Below are positions 1-6,215 of a stretch of 20,784 bases of DNA, piece by piece; position 1 is the first letter of the stretch; each line of letters starts with the position of its first letter. The notes beneath the pieces are model-generated. The model was not told the DNA's origin and searched no databases. It saw only the letters and a list, made by a program, of their open reading frames with translations. The position numbers and the translations under genes are program-made. The DNA comes from an uncultured Lachnospiraceae bacterium (GTDB taxonomy: Bacteria > Bacillota > Clostridia > Lachnospirales > Lachnospiraceae): positions 1-20,784 of the forward strand of contig CAKRNW010000030.1 in assembly GCA_934371505.1 (NCBI GenBank), written 5' to 3'.

Positions 1-1028
1 TCATACTCATATTCTTTTTCCGATGAGCTGCAAATATCGCTCTTTTTCTGTGTGATATTCCGCATCAGAACAGAATCAATCTCAATCAAGTCCTCTCCAG
101 CTGCCGTCAGCCCCATCACGTTTAATCCACAAAAATCTATTTCTGACCTATGATGGTTATAGTCCAGACCCTTTCCCACCGCTGGATACAAAATGACTTT
201 GCGGCATCTGGCTGTGGAGATAATGTCGCATAAGCCGCTGCGGATTCCGAGAAAACAGCCGGCATACTCTAACAGGGATTTTCCCTGCTCATAAGTGAAA
301 AACAGCCGCTCAGCCTGATATCCTTTTGTATCTTTGTTGCATACAAAAACCTGATATCCCTTTTTTCTCAACTCCAGAATCAGTTCATTCCAAAAGGACA
401 CTCTCAATCCCGTTACGGAATTGGCCTCCGGGGAAATAATGACGGTCTTCCCGGCAATCACCCCATGTTCCTTCCATATCTGAAATGGTATCTCAGGAAA
501 GCTGGGCAGCCGTAAGGCTGCCTTTTCATGAAGATGAAACACATACCATTGATAGGTATCCATAAAGGTAAAAGGCGGTACCATTCGTACTCTGCAACGA
601 TTGACATACAGGCTGTAGGTCCATGGAAACAGAATGGTCATTTCCAGTTCCTGACCTCCCCATAGCATAAATGCTTTTTCAATGCAGAGTGAGAAGTACC
701 CTCTTACATAATAGAAAGAGACACCTGGGAAAAGTTTCATAATTGCCCCCATCTGTCTGGCATCTCCTACAATCAGATATTGCTTTACATGATTCTCCCG
801 CAGCCAGTTTTCAAACAGCATTGCCTGTAAATAGATATCTCCTGTAGCACCTCTGGAAAATAATATATGTGTCCGCTTTCCATATTTTCTGCGTAACAGA
901 CAAATGATTGTCCTTCCAATAAAAGCTGACACACACGCAGAGTAAAAGGGTATGTATCTGCGTATCACCTGATTTAGAAACCACCGGGCTCCGTTATAAA
1001 GCGTTTTACGCAAGTTTGTAGATGTCAT
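1..1028 (-). CDS. Putative GT-B-like glycosyltransferase, 3' end cut off by window edge
   Basis: An open frame of 342 complete codons runs from ATG at 1028 to the window edge without a stop, so the C-terminus is missing. Residues 58-71 (SRGATGDIYLQAML) resemble the N-terminal glycine/acid loop of heptosyltransferase-like (GT9) GT-B enzymes. Residues 193-205 (GKTVIISPEANSV) look like the start of the second Rossmann domain. Residues 261-268 (GIRSGLCD) sit where a nucleotide-sugar-binding loop is expected. There is no signal peptide or clear membrane span. The start overlaps the preceding 144-residue gene by 23 bases and follows the family-2 glycosyltransferase, so a role in building a surface polysaccharide is likely. 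The acceptor and donor are unknown. The GT9-like fold is inferred from short motifs only; it could instead be another polysaccharide-cluster protein. Confidence 0.7.
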   Translation of the reverse strand, partial: MTSTNLRKTLYNGARWFLNQVIRRYIPFYSACVSAFIGRTIICLLRRKYGKRTHILFSRGATGDIYLQAMLFENWLRENHVKQYLIVGDARQMGAIMKLFPGVSFYYVRGYFSLCIEKAFMLWGGQELEMTILFPWTYSLYVNRCRVRMVPPFTFMDTYQWYVFHLHEKAALRLPSFPEIPFQIWKEHGVIAGKTVIISPEANSVTGLRVSFWNELILELRKKGYQVFVCNKDTKGYQAERLFFTYEQGKSLLEYAGCFLGIRSGLCDIISTARCRKVILYPAVGKGLDYNHHRSEIDFCGLNVMGLTAAGEDLIEIDSVLMRNITQKKSDICSSSEKEYEY

Positions 1029-1440
1029 AAATTACAATATCTTTCTTCGTAAATCCTTTTCTTCCTGCCATGTTTACCGCTCCCGTATCATAAGGACAGG
1101 TCACAGAAACAAAAGTCCACCTGGATGATTGATTGACCAGTGCATAATAGCTTGCAAATTCTTCCATTTCTATTTCAGAGAGGACAAACGCTTCCAAACC
1201 GTGTAAAGATAACTCCTGTAATTTCTCACAGGTCTCTTTACCTTTGCAAAAGGCTATCACATGTTTATATGCGTTCAGCCGAATGTACTCCGGTAGCAGC
1301 TGGATTCCCCAATGGGTAATCTCTTTATCATCTTCCGGGAAAAAAAGATACCGTTCCGCTGGCAATGCTTTTCTCATGTGTTTCCATCTGCGTCGCCCTT
1401 GTGCTGCATCGCGTATTTTTAAAGTCCAACTCATGTTCAT
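1006..1440 (-). CDS. Conserved-looking hypothetical protein of polysaccharide cluster
   Basis: The product is 144 residues, soluble, with no signal peptide or membrane span, and I do not recognise a family. It has a basic N-terminus (about residues 1-27), an aromatic-rich middle, and a C-terminal segment with PYDTGA and a KDIVIYDIYKLA end. It overlaps the upstream family-2 glycosyltransferase by 113 bases and the downstream glycosyltransferase-like gene by 23 bases. Starts exist at residue 1 (1440), residue 3 and residue 22 (1377). Even the latest leaves a 50-base overlap, so the overlap is not only a start-choice artefact. The 23-base overlap with the next gene suggests translational coupling. 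A helper or modifying role in surface glycan assembly is only a guess from position. Confidence 0.6.
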   Translation of the reverse strand: MNMSWTLKIRDAAQGRRRWKHMRKALPAERYLFFPEDDKEITHWGIQLLPEYIRLNAYKHVIAFCKGKETCEKLQELSLHGLEAFVLSEIEMEEFASYYALVNQSSRWTFVSVTCPYDTGAVNMAGRKGFTKKDIVIYDIYKLA

Positions 1441-2386
1441 CCCTGTTTCTTTTATATTCCATCTGTTTCACATGATACTGGGTATCCGTGAGGATTCTCC
1501 GATTGGATGCCATCAAATCGGATACAAGACCAATCATAAAGGTAAGCACGCCAATGATAATCAGCGTACATGCCAGAATTAACGACTGTATGTGTCCGTT
1601 TCCTCTTCCTTGAATGAACAGGATTAAAAAACGGATTCCGATTGCAAGTCCAATCAATGTCGGCGGCATGGATAAGTAAGTGAAACACTTTAACGGCTGA
1701 TACATCATATACGCCCGCAGTATAATGACCATGGATTTCTTGACATAGGACCAGATTCCATGAAACAGTCTGGACGGCCGTGATTCGGGATTGGTCCGAA
1801 TCGGCACACTGGTAATGGGGATCTTCTCCCTTCCTGCCTGAACAATGGTTTCCAGGGTATAGGTGTAATCATTGATTACGTTGATATGCATGGCAGCGTC
1901 TCTTGTCATGGCTCTAAAGCCACTGGGTGCATCCGGAATGTCTGTCCCCGATGCCATTCGCACCGCCCAGCTCCCCAGATGCTGGAGTTTTTTCTTGATA
2001 AAGGAAAAGTGTTCGGTTTCATCAATGGGTCTGGCTCCCACTACCATGTCCGCTTTTCCCTCAAGAATCGGTTGGATGAGTCTCTGTATATCCTGTGCCT
2101 GATATTGGTTATCTGCATCCGTGTTGACAATAATATCCGCACCATTTCTGAGGCATCCATCCAGACCTGTCATAAAGCCTCTTGCCAGCCCCTTATTCTG
2201 TGTAAATCTGATAATATGTTGTACGCCCCACCTGCGAGCTACTTCCGCTGTATTATCCGTACTGCCGTCATCTATAATCAGGTATTCAATTGTATCAACT
2301 CCATCTAGTTCCCTTGGCAAATCATTCAAAGTACTCTCCAGTGTTTCTGCCTCGTTGTAGCATGGAATTTGAATTATCAATTTCAT
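1328..2386 (-). CDS. Family 2 glycosyltransferase, membrane-anchored (DPM1/GtrB-like)
   Basis: This 352-residue enzyme probably transfers a sugar from a nucleotide donor onto a polyprenyl-phosphate or glycan acceptor at the inner face of the membrane. The GT-A domain shows PCYNEAE at residues 8-14, IIDDGSTDNT at 37-46, the DxD-type TDADNQ at 89-94 and SGFRAM at 155-160. Two hydrophobic segments follow at about 240-259 and 267-289, as in dolichol-phosphate-mannose-synthase-like bacterial enzymes. The frame extends 29 codons further upstream, but ATG at 2386 starts the domain and has AGGAAA about 9 bases before it. Relatives usually stop soon after the second membrane segment. Here about 60 residues follow, of which the last ~37 are basic, low in hydrophobics and read over the next gene, suggesting a frameshift or lost stop near 1437. 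Confidence 0.85.
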   Translation of the reverse strand: MKLIIQIPCYNEAETLESTLNDLPRELDGVDTIEYLIIDDGSTDNTAEVARRWGVQHIIRFTQNKGLARGFMTGLDGCLRNGADIIVNTDADNQYQAQDIQRLIQPILEGKADMVVGARPIDETEHFSFIKKKLQHLGSWAVRMASGTDIPDAPSGFRAMTRDAAMHINVINDYTYTLETIVQAGREKIPITSVPIRTNPESRPSRLFHGIWSYVKKSMVIILRAYMMYQPLKCFTYLSMPPTLIGLAIGIRFLILFIQGRGNGHIQSLILACTLIIIGVLTFMIGLVSDLMASNRRILTDTQYHVKQMEYKRNRDEHELDFKNTRCSTRATQMETHEKSIASGTVSFFPGR

Positions 2387-2434
2387 AAATCCGTGTTTCC
2401 TGTCGAAGATTGTCGAGTGTAAGACCATGCGAAT

Positions 2435-2457
2435 GACCGGCGAAAAACTCGCCGGTC
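2435..2457 (-). terminator. GC-rich hairpin after the secreted-protein gene
   Basis: A perfect 9-bp stem (GACCGGCGA / TCGCCGGTC) with a 5-base loop lies 20 bases past the stop of the gene at 2478-3107. No strong T-run follows on the minus strand (ATTCGCATGG), so it may terminate weakly, attenuate, or protect the mRNA 3' end. I see no convincing separate promoter for the glycosyltransferase in 2387-2434, so partial read-through could feed the polysaccharide genes. Confidence 0.5.
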
Positions 2458-2477
2458 TTCGTATGTAGCGCATTTTC

Positions 2478-3107
2478 TTAGTATTTTACAATTGCATAAC
2501 ATCCAAGACCGCCCTTCATATTGAAGGTAACAGTGTTGGGATCGGTATCACAGTCATATAAAACAGAAACTGCTCCACCCTGGCGAACACAAATAACTGC
2601 ATAATTTGCATCTGCCTGTACAAAATTTGTGGGAAGTCCAACGGTAAATGCTACATCTGCTCCATCTGCAGAAAGAGGGGCAAATTTACCAGCAGTCATA
2701 GCACCAAGGTTGATGTTGACTACAGGACCCATTGTTGCGCCAAGTGCTACAGCGGCGGCATTTAAGCTGTCCATTGCGAGATGGCTCTTCTTAGTATCCG
2801 TATCCATCATGATAAGATACGGAGCCTGATCAGCGCCCAAGCCATAGGCTGCCTTTAATTCTGCAAGCGGTGTTAAAACAACTGCTCCCTGTACGCTCTT
2901 TGCAGCATACAGTCCCTTTACGGTAGAAACAGCCTTCACGCCGTTAATCATCAGACTGGGAGTGGTGGTAACAACAGCTGCTGCGCCGCCTGATGATGCA
3001 GAAGCCTGTGAACTGGAAGGAGCTGCACATACGGTCATGGTAGAACCAATAACCAAGCAGGCTGCCAATACTGTAGCAAGGCTTTTCTTGATTGAAAATC
3101 TCTTCAT
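2478..3107 (-). CDS. Secreted Ala-rich protein of unknown function
   Basis: The product is 209 residues with a clear Sec signal peptide: basic MKRFSIKKS, a hydrophobic core, and a likely cut after TVCA (about residue 28). A short Ser/Ala linker (29-46) precedes a mature domain rich in Ala, Gly, Val and Thr. Cysteines remain at about 172, 184 and 202. There is no LPxTG sorting signal, lipobox or transmembrane tail, so it is probably released or held non-covalently. I do not recognise the family. Start choice is firm: AAAGGAGG lies 9 bases before the ATG, about as strong as a Gram-positive site gets. The upstream promoter is near consensus, so the protein may be abundant. It diverges from an XRE regulator that may control it. 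Confidence 0.85.
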   Translation of the reverse strand: MKRFSIKKSLATVLAACLVIGSTMTVCAAPSSSQASASSGGAAAVVTTTPSLMINGVKAVSTVKGLYAAKSVQGAVVLTPLAELKAAYGLGADQAPYLIMMDTDTKKSHLAMDSLNAAAVALGATMGPVVNINLGAMTAGKFAPLSADGADVAFTVGLPTNFVQADANYAVICVRQGGAVSVLYDCDTDPNTVTFNMKGGLGCYAIVKY

Positions 3108-3134
3108 TTGAGTTCTCCTCCTTTCTCCTGTATT

Positions 3135-3149
3135 GCTATTTATAATAGC
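3135..3149 (-). promoter_or_regulatory. Possible 5'-terminal mRNA stem-loop
   Basis: The left arm is itself a near-palindrome (GCTATT-TAT-AATAGC). In the minus-strand transcript it would fold into a 6-bp hairpin starting about three bases after the predicted 5' end. Such 5' stem-loops can stabilise bacterial mRNAs. This reading competes with, or adds to, the operator interpretation. Confidence 0.35.
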
Positions 3150-3177
3150 GTAATACGATTATATGCTATTATAAATA
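3137..3177. repeat. 13-bp inverted repeat, probable operator around the promoter
   Basis: The arms TATTTATAATAGC (3137-3149) and GCTATTATAAATA (3165-3177) are perfect inverse copies separated by 15 bases. The right arm lies between the -35 and -10 elements of the minus-strand promoter, and the left arm lies just past its predicted start site. Symmetric arms in this position are typical of a repressor site. The divergently encoded XRE protein is the obvious candidate binder, but that is inference. Confidence 0.65.
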
Positions 3178-3186
3178 TTTTTTCAA
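3158..3186 (-). promoter_or_regulatory. Sigma-A-type promoter of the secreted-protein gene
   Basis: Reading the minus strand, TTGAAA (3186-3181) and a perfect TATAAT (3163-3158) are separated by exactly 17 bases. Transcription would start near 3151, giving a leader of about 44 bases before the ATG at 3107. Confidence 0.8.
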
Positions 3187-3237
3187 GCTTTAATACTATG
3201 AATTCAGGAGATTATAAGAAATGAAGGAGAAATTGTA

Positions 3238-3669
3238 TTGAAGACAAGATTGGAAAAGAACTATGGTGACTCCCTGCCGGAGCGTTTACAAGAATTGCGT
3301 GCCCTATCTCACATGTCACAGGCTGAGATAGCTCAAAGACTGAATATCAGCCGCCAGACTTATTCTCATTATGAAACAGGACGCATTCAACCGCCTTCTG
3401 ATATGCTTTGTCAATTAGCTGATTTATTTCATGTCTCAGTAGATACTCTTCTGGGACACAAGGTTGATATTTCATCTTCTTCGTATGGTATTCCTTTGTC
3501 CGATATGGATGATTATTTAGAATTTATCACACAATCTGACAATCAGAGTCGATATGCCAGTTTGACAGAACAAGAGAAACGGGTTTTATACTATTATTGC
3601 AGACTAAATAAACAGAATCAGCGGGATATCCTGTTATTTATGCGAATTAAACTACACAATGAACAATAA
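3238..3669 (+). CDS. XRE-family (Cro/CI-type HTH) transcriptional regulator
   Basis: This 143-residue DNA-binding protein has an HTH_3 domain at about residues 13-67, including MSQAEIAQRLNISRQTYSHYE and LADLFHVSVDTLLG. A short C-terminal helical region of about 70 residues may dimerise or sense a signal. The start is TTG at 3238: AAGGAG ends 8 bases upstream, and the only nearby in-frame ATG (residue 26) falls inside the HTH. An upstream ATG at 3221 opens only a six-codon frame (MKEKLY) whose TGA overlaps the TTG start. The gene stands alone, divergent from the secreted-protein gene and closed by a terminator. Control of the shared intergenic region is likely but unproven. Confidence 0.88.
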   Translation: MKTRLEKNYGDSLPERLQELRALSHMSQAEIAQRLNISRQTYSHYETGRIQPPSDMLCQLADLFHVSVDTLLGHKVDISSSSYGIPLSDMDDYLEFITQSDNQSRYASLTEQEKRVLYYYCRLNKQNQRDILLFMRIKLHNEQ

Positions 3670-3709
3670 AAAATTACCCTGGGCCTGATAGTGACCTAGG
3701 GTAATTTTT
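3669..3709. terminator. Bidirectional rho-independent terminator
   Basis: Left arm aaaaattaccct and right arm agggtaattttt form a long stem, with G-T and G-C pairs continuing inward, flanked by an A-run on one side and a T-run on the other. It can end the XRE transcript on the plus strand and the nagB transcript coming from the minus strand. Confidence 0.85.
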
Positions 3710-3758
3710 CATTCTATAGATGCCGGTACTGTTCCGGTAATGATCGTTTTTATACTTT

Positions 3759-4511
3759 TTATTTGTAATACTCTTCCGGAATCAGGGATAAGGCTGCATC
3801 ATCAGCTACGATGGATACATTCTTATGTAACAGCAGGATGGATGCGGGAACCTCAGGGGTTACCGGTCCGAGAACTGTTTTCTTCACGGCCTCTGCCTTT
3901 GCTTCGCCGGTTGCGATCAGAACGATCTTGTCTGCCTGTAAGATATTGCGGATACCCATGGTAACTGCCTGACGAGGTACATCTTCCTCTTTCTCAAACA
4001 GACGGGAGTTTGCCTTGATGGTGTTCTCTGTCAGATCTACGATATGGGTTCCCAGCTCAAAGCAGCTGCTGGGCTCGTTAAATCCGATGTGTCCGTTGTT
4101 ACCGATACCAAGTAACTGCAGATCAATTCCGCCGACGGATCTGATGAATGCATCATAAGCTTCACACTCTGCTTTCATATCTGCTGCCACACCGTTGGGT
4201 ACATGGGTGTTTGCCATGTCAATATTGACTCTGGAGAACAGATGATGCTTCATAAAATAGTGATAGCTCTGATCGTTGTCAGCGGTAAGTCCGATGTACT
4301 CATCCAGGTTGACACTGGTTACTTTGGAGAAATCCAGATCTCCTTTTTCATACCACTCTACCAGCTGGTCATAAGCACCGATGGGAGAAGATCCGGTTGC
4401 CAGACCCAGTACGCAGTCGGGTTTCATAATGATCTGTGCAGAAATCAGGTTAGCTGCACGACGGCTTACAGCCTTATAATCTTTTTCTCTGTAAATTCTC
4501 ATGTTTTCCAT
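3759..4511 (-). CDS. nagB: Glucosamine-6-phosphate deaminase
   Basis: NagB converts glucosamine 6-phosphate to fructose 6-phosphate and ammonia in the cytoplasm, feeding amino-sugar catabolism into glycolysis. Seen in the sequence: the phosphate loop LGLATGSSP (about residues 36-44), VNLDEYIGL with catalytic Asp70/Glu71, and GIGNNGHIGFNEP (about 135-147) with the catalytic His141. The Asn version of this loop also occurs in Bacillus-type enzymes. Length (250 residues) fits the family. The start at 4511 gives AAAGGA spacing of 12; ATG at 4502 (MRIYRE) is also possible. ATG at 4523 sits almost on the ribosome site and the frame open to 4562 has no such site. The gene is monocistronic and ends at a bidirectional terminator. 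A SIS-domain RpiR/MurR regulator lies 1.7 kb away, but direct control is unproven. Confidence 0.95.
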   Translation of the reverse strand: MENMRIYREKDYKAVSRRAANLISAQIIMKPDCVLGLATGSSPIGAYDQLVEWYEKGDLDFSKVTSVNLDEYIGLTADNDQSYHYFMKHHLFSRVNIDMANTHVPNGVAADMKAECEAYDAFIRSVGGIDLQLLGIGNNGHIGFNEPSSCFELGTHIVDLTENTIKANSRLFEKEEDVPRQAVTMGIRNILQADKIVLIATGEAKAEAVKKTVLGPVTPEVPASILLLHKNVSIVADDAALSLIPEEYYK

Positions 4512-4548
4512 TTTAATAACCATTCCTTTCCATAATCTGTAAATTTTC

Positions 4549-4564
4549 AAGTGCTTTTGCACTT
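4549..4564. repeat. Palindrome upstream of nagB
   Basis: AAGTGC-TTTT-GCACTT is a perfect 6-bp inverted repeat with a 4-base loop, lying 38 bases before the chosen nagB start. It could be an operator or a leader hairpin. I could not place a convincing -35/-10 pair here, so its relation to transcription is unclear. Confidence 0.4.
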
Positions 4565-4596
4565 TGTCATGGTTTTCTCACACTTCTGCTGGTTCT

Positions 4597-4624
4597 TTGC
4601 CAGATTTTATGACATAATTATAGG
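4597..4624 (+). promoter_or_regulatory. Weak candidate promoter for the serine hydrolase gene
   Basis: TTGCCA (4597-4602) and TATAGG (4619-4624) are separated by 16 bases, about 120 bases upstream of the ATG at 4748. The match is imperfect, and it is the best pair I can see in this divergent intergenic region. Confidence 0.3.
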
Positions 4625-4747
4625 GATGCTTTCCACGGAAAGTCAAAGGGATTGGGCGAATTAGAATTCATTTTCGTGATTGTTCTGTGCCCCCGATGGC
4701 TTCTGTCGTTTACTTTCACAATAAAAAGGAAGGATACTGTATCTGAA

Positions 4748-5563
4748 ATGAATACTTTTCCAAAAGAACAATTTCCCGGAAAAACTACTGCCGCCGATTT
4801 CATTCAAGCCAGATTAAAGGATTTTCCGGGACAGACTGCCTGTTATTTTGAGAATCTCTCCACCGGCGAAGCCGTTGCCTGGCACGCAGAAGATGCCCTT
4901 CTCTCTGCCAGTGTGATCAAACTCTTTGTGCTGGCCGCAGCCTTTGAGCAGATGGAACAGGGAATGCTTTCCCGGGAGGAACGAGTGGTTCTTCACGAAG
5001 CAGACAAAGTGCCACCCAGCGGTGCCTTATATTTCTTACATGAGGGAGTGGAATTGACCGTTATGGATCTGTGCCGCCTGATGATCGTATTCAGCGATAA
5101 TGTTGCCACAAATCTGCTGTGTAAAAGGATAGGAATCCCCTATATCCAGGATTTTATGAAGCGGAACGGTTTTGAAAAATCCGTTTTGAACCGTAAGATG
5201 TTCGATTATGAGAGTGCTAAGAAAGGATTGCAAAATTATGTGACTGCCGCCGAGGTGGGGCGTTTTTTTTCCATGCTTTACCACGAGGAGCTGGTAAGCG
5301 CTGCTGCCAGCAGGGAAATGCTTTCCATTCTGAAGGAGCAGCAGGTAAACGGTAAGATTCCTTTTTATCTGGAGCGCCTGGAAGATGCTCCGGAAATTGC
5401 CCATAAAACAGGAGAAGATGAAGGCATCACCAACGATGCAGGCATCGTCTACGGCAAAACACCATTCATCCTCTCACTGCTGGGGAATTCTGTAGATACT
5501 GCCGCCTATGAAAAGGTCATGCAGGATCTGGCATTGGAATTATATACAAGCCTTTCCCTATGA
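4748..5563 (+). CDS. Class A beta-lactamase-like serine hydrolase
   Basis: This 271-residue protein has the penicillin-recognising serine-enzyme fold: SVIK at residues 55-58 (nucleophile Ser55, Lys58), SDN at 116-118 and KTG at 220-222. The region matching the class A omega loop reads NRKMFDYESAKKG (148-160), without the ExxLN deacylation Glu. It therefore belongs to the beta-lactamase-like family (Beta-lactamase2 type) and may not hydrolyse beta-lactams. From ATG at 4748 there is no signal peptide. The frame stays open upstream to a TTG at 4652 with a hydrophobic stretch that could act as an anchor, but that start has no properly spaced ribosome site. AAGGAAGG lies 14 bases before the chosen ATG. 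The 3' end overlaps the convergent bioY by six bases. Substrate unknown. Confidence 0.85.
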   Translation: MNTFPKEQFPGKTTAADFIQARLKDFPGQTACYFENLSTGEAVAWHAEDALLSASVIKLFVLAAAFEQMEQGMLSREERVVLHEADKVPPSGALYFLHEGVELTVMDLCRLMIVFSDNVATNLLCKRIGIPYIQDFMKRNGFEKSVLNRKMFDYESAKKGLQNYVTAAEVGRFFSMLYHEELVSAAASREMLSILKEQQVNGKIPFYLERLEDAPEIAHKTGEDEGITNDAGIVYGKTPFILSLLGNSVDTAAYEKVMQDLALELYTSLSL

Positions 5564-6112
5564 CGCAAGACCGGCTTTGATTAACTGCCTGCGCACAGCC
5601 ATACCTACGATCAGGGAAAATACCATCTTGATTAAGTCTACCAGGATAAAGGGTAATACGCAGACCTCCAGGGCATACTGCACGGTACTCTGGGTGGAGA
5701 TGACGAACCACGCTGTTCCAAACACATAATTGACAGCATCTCCTACGATCATTCCCACAAGAATCATATACCAGTGATTGGGAAATTTCTTAAGGAACAG
5801 CCCTACAATCAGAGCCATAAAAAACATACCAATGAGATAACCGCCGGTGGGTCCTGCCACCTTGCCCAGACCGCCTGCTCCGCCGGAAAATACCGGAAGT
5901 CCCACTAATCCCAGCAAATAATAGATCACGTAACTCAGGCATCCGAATTTCGTTCCCAAGACAAATACGGCAAGGAATACCGCAACCATGGTCAGGGAAA
6001 TGGGAACCGGTCCGATCTGAATAGAAATCGGTCCGAGAATACACATAATGGCTGCCATCAAGGCACAGGTTATCATCTGGTAGGTGGTCAATTTTTTGTC
6101 TGTTTGTTTCAT
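5558..6112 (-). CDS. bioY: Biotin ECF transporter S component BioY
   Basis: BioY is the membrane substrate-binding subunit that captures biotin and works alone or with a shared ECF energising module. The 184-residue protein is mostly hydrophobic with about six membrane segments. It carries family marks: GPISIQIGPVPISLTM near the N-terminus and a glycine-rich PVFSGGAGGLGKVAGPTGGYLIG loop in the middle, given here as two pieces (PVFSGGAGGLGK, then GPTGGYLIG). ATG at 6112 has GAGAGG about 12 bases upstream; the open frame further upstream (to 6181) runs through the operator and is not coding. No EcfA/EcfT genes lie in the window, as expected for a shared module. It has its own promoter with a BirA-type operator, so expression should fall when biotin is plentiful. 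Confidence 0.95.
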   Translation of the reverse strand: MKQTDKKLTTYQMITCALMAAIMCILGPISIQIGPVPISLTMVAVFLAVFVLGTKFGCLSYVIYYLLGLVGLPVFSGGAGGLGKVAGPTGGYLIGMFFMALIVGLFLKKFPNHWYMILVGMIVGDAVNYVFGTAWFVISTQSTVQYALEVCVLPFILVDLIKMVFSLIVGMAVRRQLIKAGLAS

Positions 6113-6117
6113 CTTGA

Positions 6118-6150
6118 TTGTTAACCTCTCTGTGTTTATTTTGATAACAT
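6118..6150 (-). promoter_or_regulatory. BirA biotin operator of bioY
   Basis: TTGTTAACC (6118-6126) matches the BirA half-site of Firmicutes, and TGATAACAT (6142-6150) is the imperfect partner (6 of 9 positions of GGTTAACAA). The two are 15 bases apart, the expected layout. The site begins just after the predicted transcription start and ends six bases before the bioY ATG, so bound biotinyl-AMP-BirA would block transcription. Confidence 0.8.
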
Positions 6151-6160
6151 TTCGCCATTC

Positions 6161-6188
6161 AGTATAACACAGAGGGGTCATTTGTCAA
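6161..6188 (-). promoter_or_regulatory. Sigma-A-type promoter of bioY
   Basis: On the minus strand a consensus TTGACA (6188-6183) and TATACT (6166-6161) are separated by 16 bases. The start site would fall near 6154, directly before the BirA operator. This gives bioY a promoter separate from the upstream operon. Confidence 0.75.
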
Positions 6189-6198
6189 CCTTATTTCG

Positions 6199-6215
6199 AT
6201 TGTCAAGTTGACAAT
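6199..6215. repeat. Perfect 17-bp palindrome at end of the RpiR gene
   Basis: ATTGTCAA-G-TTGACAAT is perfectly symmetric about one central base. It overlaps the last codons of the RpiR-type gene and lies 10 bases upstream of the bioY -35 box, which carries another copy of the half-site (TTGACA). No T-run follows, so it is more likely a protein-binding site than a terminator. Confidence 0.5.

Noticed and set aside
1328..2473. Longer glycosyltransferase starting at 2473
   Set aside because: The extra 29 codons cross the hairpin at 2435-2457, have no good ribosome site and are not part of the domain; ATG at 2386 fits better.
4652..4747. N-terminal hydrophobic extension of the serine hydrolase from TTG at 4652
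   Set aside because: The only purine-rich stretch touches the TTG, while a good ribosome site precedes ATG 4748; kept as an alternative only.
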